From an uncultured Clostridia bacterium (GTDB lineage: Bacteria; Bacillota; Clostridia; TANB77; CAG-508), in NCBI GenBank assembly GCA_934168355.1, contig CAKPNI010000039.1, forward strand, positions 1-9,789: 9,789 bases of DNA. Direction: 5' to 3'. Numbering within the stretch: position 1 is the stretch's first letter; every line of letters begins with the position of its first letter. Below are positions 1 to 6,512 of this stretch, one piece after another. Under the pieces are notes generated by a model that saw only the letters and a list, made by a program, of their open reading frames with translations, was not told the origin of the DNA and did not search any database. Both the position numbers and the translations under genes were made by a program.

Positions 1-29
1 TTTTTTATCGTTTTTTCTTTATGCTTGTG

Positions 30-58
30 ATTATAACATAAATAATAAAAAATATAAA
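30..58 (-). promoter_or_regulatory. Candidate sigma-A promoter reading off the left edge
   Basis: On the minus strand a perfect TATAAT (30-35) is preceded by TG plus one base, which makes an extended -10. A weak TTTATA (53-58) lies 17 bp upstream as a -35. Transcription would start around position 23 and run out of the window, so the gene it serves is not visible. The region is extremely AT-rich, so chance matches are likely. Confidence 0.35.
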
Positions 59-149
59 TAAAAAAAGAAAAAAGTCAGTAAAAAAGAGTAAACTATAAGT
101 CTAATACAAAATTTATTAAAAATTCTAAAAAAATATAGTTATTCTTTTA

Positions 150-200
150 AAAAAAATCCCCTTTGCGATAAAATTTTTATTTATTTTATCACAAAAGGGG
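150..200 (-). terminator. Rho-independent terminator downstream of rho
   Basis: The arms at 158-173 and 184-200 form a long, nearly perfect hairpin with four G-C pairs at the base, an A+T-rich upper stem and one bulged base. On the minus strand the hairpin is followed at once by a run of eight T (150-157). It lies 43 bp past the rho stop codon, so it most likely ends the rho transcript. The plus strand has only a shorter T-run after the stem (203-207), so termination of plus-strand transcription would be weaker. Confidence 0.85.
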
Positions 201-243
201 CATTTTTACTCTTATTTTTTTATTTTTTATAATATCACAAATG

Positions 244-1644
244 CTATTTACTATATCTATATAAATCAAACTCCAATTTTTGCAAAAGTTCCTCATTATT
301 TCTAGTAGTTTTTATAGCATTTAGCATTTGTTCTGTGCTTTCAGCAGCTGACATCTTGCTCATTGCTTTCCTAATCAATTCTGCAACTTTTAATTCTTTT
401 TGATTTAATAATAAATCTTCACGTCTAGTATTAGACCTGTTAATATCAATAGCAGGGAAGATTCTTCTTTCTGCCAAACTTCTATCAAGTAGGACTTCCA
501 TATTTCCAGTACCTTTAAATTCCTCAAAAATAACGTCATCCATTCTGCTTCCTGTTTCTGTTAAAGCAGTAGCTAAAATAGTTAAACTTCCGCCATTTTC
601 TATGTTACGAGCTGCACCAAAGAATTTTTTAGGTTTATGTAATGATGCTGGATCAATACCTCCTGATAATGTTCTTCCAGAAGCTGGTACAACTAGGTTG
701 TAAGCTCTTGCAAGTCTTGTTATACTGTCTAATAGTATTACTACATCTCTTCCTTGTTCTACTAATCTTTTTGCTCTTTCTATTACCATTTCTGCAACTT
801 TTGCATGATGTTCTGGTAATTCGTCAAATGTTGAATATACGACTTGACCTTTTATAGAACGTTTCATGTCTGTAACTTCTTCTGGTCTTTCATCTATAAG
901 TAGCATTATAAGCTCACATTCTGGATTGTTTGTTGTTATACTATTTGCTATTTCTTTTAATAATGTTGTTTTTCCTGCTTTAGGTTGAGCAACTATTAAT
1001 CCTCTTTGTCCTTTACCTATTGGTGATATTATGTCTATCATTCTTGTTGCATAATTTGTAGGGATTGTTTCTAATTTTAATCTCTCATCTGGATAAATAG
1101 GTGTTAAATCTTCAAATCTTATTCTACGAGCTGCTTTTTCGGGATGTTCTCCATTTACTTCTCCAACAAATATTAGAGATGGGAATTTTTCTCCCTCTTT
1201 ACATCTTGAAATTCCTTTTACTAAATCTCCTGTTGTTAGTCTAAATCTTCTTATTTGGATGGGAGAAATGTATACATCTTTTGGACTTGATAAGTAATTG
1301 TCTCCTCTTAAAAATCCATATCCGTCAGGTAATACTTCTAATATACCTTCTATTATTTCATCTTCTTCATTATTTACTTGATATGCAACTGCATTTGCTT
1401 CTTCTAATTTTTCTACTTCGTCATCTGACGCATCATATCTACGGCGTGGTTCTTCTTTTTCTTCTACTTCGTCTTCGTCGTCATCTTCTTCTAGCTCTTC
1501 ATCTACTTCTTCAAATTTGTTGCTTTGAATGCTTTTTAAAACTTCAATAAGCTCTTCTTTTTTTAATTTTGATATATTTCTTATATTGTTTTCTTTTGCT
1601 AATTTTTTTAATTCTAATAATGTTAAACTTTCTAAATCTGGCAT
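244..1644 (-). CDS. rho: Transcription termination factor Rho
   Basis: This is the hexameric RNA-dependent ATPase/helicase that releases RNA polymerase from untranslated transcripts. The 466 residues show, in order, a helical Rho_N (SAP-like) domain at about 1-43, an acidic low-complexity linker at about 45-66 (EEDDDEDEVEEKEE), and a cold-shock-type RNA-binding domain at about 97-170 with GYGFLR and DVYISP. The RecA-like ATPase core follows. Walker A is AQPKAGKT (219-226), the catalytic-glutamate region is DERPEEV (251-257), Walker B ends at D306 (VVILLD), the Q-loop region is SGRTLSGGID (322-331) and the R-loop is at GTG (378-380). The C-terminal AERRIFPAIDINRS stretch carries the arginine-finger region. 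All core motifs are intact. The ATG has AAGGAG 8 nt upstream. It is transcribed from its own promoter (1720-1748) and followed by a terminator, so it appears monocistronic. Confidence 0.98.
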   Translation of the reverse strand: MPDLESLTLLELKKLAKENNIRNISKLKKEELIEVLKSIQSNKFEEVDEELEEDDDEDEVEEKEEPRRRYDASDDEVEKLEEANAVAYQVNNEEDEIIEGILEVLPDGYGFLRGDNYLSSPKDVYISPIQIRRFRLTTGDLVKGISRCKEGEKFPSLIFVGEVNGEHPEKAARRIRFEDLTPIYPDERLKLETIPTNYATRMIDIISPIGKGQRGLIVAQPKAGKTTLLKEIANSITTNNPECELIMLLIDERPEEVTDMKRSIKGQVVYSTFDELPEHHAKVAEMVIERAKRLVEQGRDVVILLDSITRLARAYNLVVPASGRTLSGGIDPASLHKPKKFFGAARNIENGGSLTILATALTETGSRMDDVIFEEFKGTGNMEVLLDRSLAERRIFPAIDINRSNTRREDLLLNQKELKVAELIRKAMSKMSAAESTEQMLNAIKTTRNNEELLQKLEFDLYRYSK

Positions 1645-1719
1645 ATTTATTTCTCCTTTTTACAAATTTTTTGATTTTAATTTTTGGGATTATTTTATAG
1701 AAAAAAATTTTACTTGCTT

Positions 1720-1748
1720 ATTATATCACAAATCTTAACACTTGTGAA
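1720..1748 (-). promoter_or_regulatory. Sigma-A promoter of rho
   Basis: The minus strand has -35 TTCACA (1743-1748), a spacer of exactly 17 bp, and a perfect -10 TATAAT (1720-1725). Transcription would start near 1713, giving an untranslated leader of about 70 nt before the rho ATG at 1644. It sits directly downstream of a terminator-like hairpin (1757-1794), which insulates rho from transcription arriving from divIC and the DUF3800 gene. Confidence 0.75.
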
Positions 1749-1756
1749 GCTAAACA

Positions 1757-1794
1757 ACAAAAAATCCTTGAAAATGTTAAAATTCAAGGATTTT
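1757..1794 (-). terminator. Duplicated copy of the divIC terminator hairpin
   Basis: The arms 1761-1772 and 1783-1794 pair perfectly over 12 bp around a 10-nt loop. On the minus strand the stem is followed by six T (1759-1764) and a GTTGTTT tail. Sequence and loop are identical to the hairpin at 2712-2745, which follows the intact divIC gene. It would stop minus-strand transcription from the DUF3800 region before it reaches the rho promoter. Confidence 0.75.
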
Positions 1795-1875
1795 AATTTT
1801 CTTGATTTACTCTTAAATTTTTCATTTGGTAAATATATAATTTTCTCTTTTAATTATTCTTCTATAATTCTTTAT
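1759..1875 (-). pseudogene. Decayed duplicate of the 3' end of divIC with its terminator
   Basis: Positions 1759-1806 are identical, base for base over 48 nt, to 2710-2757, which is the terminator and last codons of divIC. Further into the gene the match continues with small gaps. The stretch encoding LPNE (1822-1835) equals 2772-2785, and the segment matching the IEAIAREKL codons is recognisable at about 1840-1872. Frame-destroying indels and stops mean no protein is made: the reading frame after the LPNE region hits TGA and TAA. It is the remnant of a duplication of roughly 120 bp, and the intact copy lies 950 bp to the right. Similarity fades near 1875, so the rest of the gene is absent. 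Confidence 0.8.
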
Positions 1876-1884
1876 AATAAAAAC

Positions 1885-1940
1885 GCCTAGGTGGCAGCGT
1901 ACTTAGCATACGCTTAGCTTTTAGCTACCTCTCCTAGGTC
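1885..1940 (-). other. GC-rich structured element (candidate structured RNA or elaborate terminator)
   Basis: This island is close to half G+C in surroundings that are mostly A+T. It can fold with AGGTGGC (1889-1895) against GCTACCT (1924-1930, one G-U pair), an inner hairpin AGCGTA (1896-1901) against TACGCT (1909-1914), and a CCTAGG palindrome at each end (1886-1891 and 1933-1938). TTAGC occurs three times (1903, 1914, 1921). On the minus strand the fold is followed by GTTTTTATT, so it could end transcripts of the DUF3800 gene, whose stop lies about 70 nt upstream. No open reading frame covers it. It faintly recalls the terminal helix of 5S rRNA, but the rest of that molecule is missing. 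The identity is unknown. Confidence 0.5.
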
Positions 1941-2010
1941 TTACCTTATAAATATTTTATCACACAAAAAAATGTATGTCAAATATTTTACTAATATTTT
2001 ATGAATAATT

Positions 2011-2683
2011 TTATTTTTTATTCCTACTATTTCTCGGGAATAAACTTACTCTAAAATTTTTTGGTTTTAATTCTTTTATTAAATTTTCGACTATACTTAT
2101 ATCTTTATACGAATTGTAAAAAGTGTTAACTGTTAAATCTGCTAATTGTATTCCATAATTCGTTTTAGAGTCAAAATATTTAATTTTAAAGTCATCTTCA
2201 TAAATGCAAAATTCGGTTTTTAAATATGTTTCTAAATTATTTAACTCACCTACTCTTATATTTCTATTGTCAATACTGATAATAAACTCTATCGGTTCAT
2301 CATTCTCTTGTAAATTTAATTCTGGTAATATACAATCTTGAATTAAAATTTTTACTGCATAATTAAAAAATATATTTGAATCAATAATTTCTTTTTTCAT
2401 GTATTTTTTATCAAATACCTTAACACATCCATGAAAAGTTTCTATATCTTGAATTTTACTAAATATTTTTATTTTTTCTTTTTCAGTCATATTATAAGAT
2501 TTTATTTCAACATCTAATCCTAGGTTTTTAGCTTTTTTTAATTTAAAATTTTCCTGTTTGTATTTTGCTTTAATTTTCATTCTATCTTTCTCATAGGAAA
2601 AGTATCCACCAACTGCAAAATATCTTGTTTTACTATTTTTATGAATTGAACCGGCTTTCGTCTAAATATACATATATTTTCAC
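2011..2683 (-). pseudogene. DUF3800 family protein, frameshifted near the N-terminus
   Basis: The gene starts with GTG at 2683, preceded by AAGGAG 10 nt upstream, and reads MKIYVYLDES. One extra base at about 2653-2654 then throws it out of frame into an early TAA. Removing that base restores DESG and continues without a stop to 2011, giving about 223 residues. DESG near the N-terminus, a mid-protein Asp (ISIDNR, restored residue 137) and YFDSKTNYGIQLADL near the C-terminus are the hallmarks of DUF3800, a family with a predicted RNase H-like fold often found on mobile DNA. The only intact frame begins at ATG 2580 (189 residues). It lacks the first acidic motif and has no good ribosome site, so a product from it would probably be inactive. 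The start lies only 24 nt past the divIC terminator, so the gene has no room for its own promoter there and would depend on readthrough. A sequencing error is possible. Confidence 0.75.
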
Positions 2684-2707
2684 GTTTGTTTCACTCCTTG
2701 TGTTACA

Positions 2708-2745
2708 TAAAAAAATCCTTGAAAATGTTAAAATTCAAGGATTTT
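2708..2745 (-). terminator. Rho-independent terminator of divIC
   Basis: The arms 2712-2723 and 2734-2745 form a perfect 12-bp stem with a 10-nt loop. On the minus strand a run of seven T (2709-2715) follows. The stem begins inside the divIC stop codon (2744-2746), so there is no gap between gene and terminator. An identical copy occurs at 1761-1794. Confidence 0.85.
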
Positions 2746-2828
2746 AATTTTCTTGATCTACATAAACTCTTTCATTTGGTAAATACATATCTAACTTTTC
2801 TCTTGCAATTGCTTCTATATATTCAGGT
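2710..2828. repeat. Direct repeat, intact copy (divIC 3' end), partner of 1759-1875
   Basis: This segment holds the last roughly 25 codons of divIC plus its terminator. It is repeated in the same orientation at 1759-1875, 48 bp of it perfectly. The two copies flank the DUF3800 gene and the structured element, so the unit between them is about 830 bp. Confidence 0.8.
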
Positions 2829-3019
2829 GAATTTACATTGCTTTTTTCTTCATTTAATTTATCTTGATATTCGCTTGCTTCCGCAATTTGTGTTTCTAGA
2901 TTTTTTTCTTGCTCACTATATGTATTTAATATTTTTTGTTGACTTATAAATGTTATTATAGCATATATTAAAATTGCTATAAATACTAATCTTTTTAATA
3001 TCGTTGTTTTACTTTTCAT
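2744..3019 (-). CDS. divIC: Septum formation initiator, DivIC/FtsB family
   Basis: This is a small bitopic division protein that, in Firmicutes, partners FtsL and DivIB at the septum. The 91 residues show a short basic N-terminus, one membrane helix (about 9-26), a charged coiled coil (about 28-62), and the family's C-terminal signature SPEYIEAIAREKLDMYLPNE (64-83). Length and architecture are normal. The start is ambiguous. The upstream ATG at 3028 (94 residues) has AGGA only 3 nt away, whereas the ATG at 3019 has it 12 nt away; I prefer 3019, but weakly. It lies downstream of yabP and yabQ, the usual Firmicute order. Its hairpin terminator overlaps the stop codon, and its 3' end is duplicated at 1759-1875. 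Confidence 0.9.
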   Translation of the reverse strand: MKSKTTILKRLVFIAILIYAIITFISQQKILNTYSEQEKNLETQIAEASEYQDKLNEEKSNVNSPEYIEAIAREKLDMYLPNERVYVDQEN

Positions 3020-3093
3020 ATGTACCATCTTTCCTAATTTTTTCTTTTCTATCTTTATTATTCTCCATTTAAAGACAAAATCCCTCTATACGT

Positions 3094-3582
3094 TTAAGTT
3101 TTTTGAACTTTTTTTGATTTATTTATATTTAAAAATATATTTTTAAACTTTTTTGTCATATTATTTTGCATTTTTATAAAAAACAAATATATTGGTCTAA
3201 ACAAAATTTTTTCCACGAATTTAAAAATAGCCTTAAAAGGAAATATAATAATTCTAAATACTGTAACTACAATTTTCTTTATTATAGATATAATTTTTAC
3301 GACTGTTTTTACTATAAAACTACTAAGTGTAAGCATGTATAACAATAGCCCTAAGCCTAATCCTAAAAACATGAAAAATCTTAAACTTCCATCAGAAAAA
3401 TTATACATACAATAAATTATGCTTAGTCCTGTTAGTATCCAAAATAAAATATCCTCAATATTTATAATCCAATTTGCAGTTTTGAATGATTTTCGTAATA
3501 TTCTAAAAAAATCAAATAAAACACCAATAAAAATCCCATTTAAAGCAAATATCAAAAACAAATAAGCCTGATTTATAGCCAA
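3094..3582 (-). CDS. yabQ: Spore cortex biosynthesis membrane protein YabQ
   Basis: YabQ is a polytopic membrane protein needed for spore cortex formation in Bacillus and widespread in spore-forming Clostridia. The 162 residues carry hydrophobic segments at about 5-27, 42-60 and 67-88, then a long hydrophobic/basic stretch (about 90-137) and a Lys-rich tail. The N-terminal motif GIFIGVLFDFFRILRK is characteristic of the family. The start is TTG at 3582, because an in-frame TGA lies three codons upstream. AGGAG sits 11 nt before it. The gene begins 22 nt after the yabP stop codon, so the two are almost certainly co-transcribed. Function comes from family and gene order; sequence conservation is modest. 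Confidence 0.88.
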   Translation of the reverse strand: MAINQAYLFLIFALNGIFIGVLFDFFRILRKSFKTANWIINIEDILFWILTGLSIIYCMYNFSDGSLRFFMFLGLGLGLLLYMLTLSSFIVKTVVKIISIIKKIVVTVFRIIIFPFKAIFKFVEKILFRPIYLFFIKMQNNMTKKFKNIFLNINKSKKVQKT

Positions 3583-3604
3583 CTTAACTCAATCTCCTAT
3601 CATT

Positions 3605-3907
3605 TTATTTAAAAATCTTGCTGAATAAACTACCATCTGGATCTTTTTTAGAATGGTCACTATACCCTAAATTATTTATTTCTCCCTCAACAATCACTTC
3701 TTGGGTATCAATACTTAGCTTATTTATTTTTAAATCTGCACCTTTTACCGTTAAAAGCCCAAGTTCAGTTTCCATTATAACTACTTGGTCATCAAAGCTA
3801 AGCACATCTTTTACTCCAGATATGCTTAGTTTGTTCCTGTTTTCTAAGACTAAATTTTGAATTATATTATTTAAACTTGCAACATTTTTCCTTTCTTCAA
3901 CAACCAT
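3605..3907 (-). CDS. yabP: Sporulation protein YabP
   Basis: YabP is a small spore-coat/cortex assembly protein of the YabP/YqfC family. The 100 residues contain the typical core: NKLSISGVKDVLSFDDQVVIMETELGLLTVKGADLKINKLSIDTQEVIVEG (about 25-75), a beta-rich fold, followed by a short charged tail. Two ATG codons lie close together. AGGAGG is only 1 nt from the first (3913) but 7 nt from the second (3907), so the second is the likely start. It heads the yabP-yabQ-divIC block and follows the aspartokinase terminator, so a promoter should lie between 3908 and 3960. A TATAAT occurs there but lacks a good -35. In Bacillus this block is expressed in the mother cell under sigma-E, and I cannot show that here. 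Confidence 0.92.
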   Translation of the reverse strand: MVVEERKNVASLNNIIQNLVLENRNKLSISGVKDVLSFDDQVVIMETELGLLTVKGADLKINKLSIDTQEVIVEGEINNLGYSDHSKKDPDGSLFSKIFK

Positions 3908-3960
3908 TTTCATGCCTCCTAACTATAAATAATTATATTCAAAAATTGGGCTTTTAGAAC

Positions 3961-3988
3961 AAAAAAAGAACCTTTTCAGGTCCTTTTA
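3961..3988 (-). terminator. Rho-independent terminator of aspartokinase
   Basis: The arms 3965-3973 and 3978-3986 form a 9-bp stem with one G-U pair and a GAAA tetraloop on the minus strand, followed by seven T (3961-3967). It starts a few bases past the aspartokinase stop and separates that gene from yabP. Confidence 0.88.
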
Positions 3989-3990
3989 CA

Positions 3991-5172
3991 TTATATTATT
4001 AGAGTCTTGTGTAATTCTTCTAAGACTTCATTTGGTATAATTTTCTTAAACATAATAGCTATTTTAGTTTCATTTATCTCCATACTAATAATATCAAGTT
4101 TATTTTTCTTCACCACATCCATAGTCTTATTTAAAACACTATTGTTACTCATAATACCATTTCCAATAACAGAAATTCTAGTAATATCTAAATAACTACT
4201 TTTAAGTTCCGGAAATTTATCTTCCAACAAATTGGCAAACTTGTTAAACTTAGCCTTAGGAATAGTAAAAGAAATATCCAAAATATCCTCACTACTATTA
4301 ACTAAATTTTTAACATTTAATTCTTCCTCAATAAAAGAATTATAAATAGTATTAAACTTATCTAAAGAATAATTATCAGATGTAATACGAACATATAAAA
4401 TATTATCATTTTTAACAATGTTTTTAACATATCCACCCTCAATTTTATCATTAATAACAGTTCCATCATTATTATTGAAAGTTGATTTTGCAATTATTGG
4501 AACATTAAATTTTTCTCCAACTTCAACACATCTATTGTGAAGTACCTTTGCTCCCTCATCTGCAATATCAAGCATTTCTGTATAAGATAATGTATTAATT
4601 TTTCTTGCAACCTTTGTTTGTCTAGGGTCTGCAGTATATACTCCATCAACATCTGAAAAAATATAACATTTTGATGCTTTAAGTTTTGCAGCTAGTGCTA
4701 CAGCTGTTGTATCAGAGCCGCCTCTGCCTAAAGTTGTGATATCCATATTAGGGTTTATTCCTTGGAAACCTGCAACTATGACAATCTTTCCTTTGTCTAA
4801 CTCCTCTTCAATTCTTGATGTATCTATGTCTTCTATAATTGCATCTTGATTTGTATTATTAGTATAAATTCCTGCTTGCCAACCTGTAAGCGAAATTGCT
4901 GGCATTCCAAGTCTATTTAGCAAAATAGCGACTTTTGCCATTGAGATTTGCTCTCCTGTACTTAATAATACATCTAATTCTCTTTCATTAGGAACACTTG
5001 ATAAACTCATAGCTTCCTTAATTAATCCATCTGTTGTTTTCCCCTGTGCAGAAACAACAACTACGACCCTTTTGTTTTCGTCATAAAAACTTTTGATTTT
5101 TTCTGCAACAACATTTAATTTAATATTGTCTGCAACTGAACTTCCTCCAAATTTTAATACTACTGTGTCCAT
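3991..5172 (-). CDS. lysC: Aspartokinase (aspartate kinase) with C-terminal ACT domains
   Basis: This enzyme phosphorylates L-aspartate with ATP to aspartyl-4-phosphate, the first step toward lysine, diaminopimelate, threonine and methionine. The 393 residues carry an amino-acid-kinase domain with KFGGSS (7-12), STGEQIS (71-77), the nucleotide/substrate loop TTLGRGGSDTTAVALAA (146-162) and FSDVDGVYTADPR (172-184). Two ACT domains follow (about 258-315 and 333-390). The catalytic motifs are canonical. The ACT effector loops are not: the DxPG turn usual in the first ACT is not evident, and the second has SMEINETKIA where most homologues read like MISTSEIKI. The symbol is by family; which feedback class it belongs to cannot be told. 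AAGGTG lies about 6 nt before the ATG. It is 82 nt downstream of prfB, and no terminator is visible between them, so co-transcription is plausible. Confidence 0.95.
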   Translation of the reverse strand: MDTVVLKFGGSSVADNIKLNVVAEKIKSFYDENKRVVVVVSAQGKTTDGLIKEAMSLSSVPNERELDVLLSTGEQISMAKVAILLNRLGMPAISLTGWQAGIYTNNTNQDAIIEDIDTSRIEEELDKGKIVIVAGFQGINPNMDITTLGRGGSDTTAVALAAKLKASKCYIFSDVDGVYTADPRQTKVARKINTLSYTEMLDIADEGAKVLHNRCVEVGEKFNVPIIAKSTFNNNDGTVINDKIEGGYVKNIVKNDNILYVRITSDNYSLDKFNTIYNSFIEEELNVKNLVNSSEDILDISFTIPKAKFNKFANLLEDKFPELKSSYLDITRISVIGNGIMSNNSVLNKTMDVVKKNKLDIISMEINETKIAIMFKKIIPNEVLEELHKTLII

Positions 5173-5254
5173 ATCGGCACCTTCTTTATCTTTTTATTAC
5201 ACACCTATTTAATTAAATATGGCTTACTATTAATATATTATGTTTTAAAAATAA

Positions 5255-6359
5255 TTATGTTACATCTTGTTTTAAATAACTTTCTATAAAGCCATCTAAT
5301 TCTCCATCCATAACACTTTGCACGTTTCCAACTTCGTAATTTGTTCTATGGTCTTTTACTAATGTATATGGGCAAAAGACATATGAACGTATCTGGCTTC
5401 CCCACGCAATTTCGCGTTGAACTCCTTTTAATTCTTCAATTGTTTCTTTATGTTCTCTTTCTTTTAGGTCTAATAGCTTAGATTTTAACATTTTCATGGC
5501 ATATTCCCTATTTTGAAGTTGTGACCTCTGTGTTTGGCATGATGTTATTATTCCTGTTGGAATATGTGTTAATCTTACTGCTGATGATGTTTTATTTATA
5601 TGTTGTCCTCCTGCACCTGAGGCTCTAAATACATCCATTTTTATATCATCTGGGTTAATATATAAATCTACATCATCTGTTATTTCTGGTAGAACCTCAA
5701 GTGATGCAAATGATGTGTGACGTCTTCCCCCACTATCAAATGGGGATATTCTAACTAGTCTATGTACTCCCATTTCGCCTTTTAAATATCCATAGGCATT
5801 TTCTCCTATTACCTCAAATGTAACACTTTTTAAACCTGCTTCATCTCCCTCTAAATAGTCTAATTCCTCTACTTTATATCCTGATTTTGTTGCCCATCTT
5901 GTGTACATTCTATATAACATTTCTGCCCAATCTTGTGCTTCTGTTCCCCCTGCTCCGGGATGCAAAGTTAATATGGCATTGTTTTTGTCGTATTTGCCTG
6001 ATAGAAGTGTTTCTATTTCAAATTTTTCTAGGTCTTTGTCTATTTTTTTTATGTCTTTTGGAATTTCTAAAGCTAGTTCTTCATCATATTCCATTTTTAG
6101 CAAGTCTACTAATTCTATTGTGTTATTTATTTCATTTTCTAGATCTCTATATTTTTGACATTTTCCTTTTATGTTTTTGATTTTTGATAATACTTTATTT
6201 GATTTTTGGCTATCTTCCCAAAATGATGGATTGGTTGTTTCTGCTTCTAGATTTTTAAGGTTTTCTTCTAGTTTTGGGATGTCAAAGTGAATCACCTAAA
6301 TCTTTTAGTTTGCTTTTTTGCGAAGATAGAATTCTTAGGTTTTCTTCTAAGTCTTGCAT
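5255..6359 (-). CDS. prfB: Peptide chain release factor 2, with programmed +1 frameshift
   Basis: RF2 reads UGA and UAA and triggers release of the peptide on the ribosome. Translation starts at ATG 6359 (AAGGAG 9 nt upstream) and reads 25 codons (MQDLEENLRI...LGDSL) to an in-frame TGA at 6282-6284. A +1 shift at CTT-TGA-C then joins the main frame at GAC (6283), which runs to 5255. The full product is about 367 residues, normal for RF2. The stop-codon recognition motif SPF falls at 205-207 and the catalytic GGQ at 250-252, the same numbers as in E. coli RF2, which confirms the reconstruction. The apparent GTG start at 6295 in the second frame is not a real start. Expression is self-regulated: scarce RF2 favours the shift. 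A strong sigma-A promoter precedes it. Confidence 0.97.
6281..6297 (-). promoter_or_regulatory. RF2 programmed +1 frameshift site
   Basis: On the minus strand the slippery CTT (6285-6287) is followed by TGA (6282-6284) and C, the classic RF2 recoding context. A Shine-Dalgarno-like AGGTGA (6292-6297) lies 4 nt upstream of the CTT and would pair with 16S rRNA to promote the shift. It is a little weaker than the AGGGGG of E. coli. TGA is codon 26, as in E. coli. Confidence 0.95.
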
Positions 6360-6385
6360 TTTACCACTCTCCTTTCGATAGATGA

Positions 6386-6414
6386 ATTATATATTGTTGA
6401 GGGGTAAAAGTCAA
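6386..6414 (-). promoter_or_regulatory. Sigma-A promoter of prfB
   Basis: The minus strand carries -35 TTGACT (6409-6414), a 17-bp spacer and a perfect -10 TATAAT (6386-6391). The transcript would start around 6379, about 20 nt before the prfB ATG, leaving just room for the ribosome site. Confidence 0.85.
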
Positions 6415-6438
6415 GATTTGGCTGTTTGATTTTTTAAT

Positions 6439-6467
6439 TTGCATATTATGTAAATTTATGTTAAAAT
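6439..6467 (+). promoter_or_regulatory. Probable promoter of the 187-residue gene
   Basis: A plus-strand -35 TTGCAT (6439-6444) and -10 TAAAAT (6462-6467) are separated by 17 bp. The -35 is imperfect. The transcript would start about 40 nt before the ATG at 6513. It is divergent from the prfB promoter, with about 25 bp between the two -35 elements. Confidence 0.5.
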
Positions 6468-6512
6468 GTAAATGTAACAAGTTGTTTTTCAGAAAAAGAA
6501 AGGAGATTCTAT

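Noticed and set aside
642..1550. Plus-strand open frames rich in Leu/Ile inside rho
   Set aside because: They lie opposite a strongly conserved gene, have no ribosome sites, and their composition is what the antisense of AT-rich coding DNA gives.
1684..1890. Plus-strand frame of 68 codons over the divIC remnant, and a similar one at 2686-2949
   Set aside because: Both share a segment only because the divIC terminator is duplicated. They read through hairpin arms antisense to divIC and have no plausible start signals.
1885..1940. 5S rRNA fragment
   Set aside because: Only the terminal helix looks similar. The internal loops, the conserved middle section and the overall length of 5S rRNA are missing.
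5887..6180. Plus-strand frames opposite prfB
   Set aside because: They are antisense shadows of the RF2 gene, which is confirmed by its SPF and GGQ positions.
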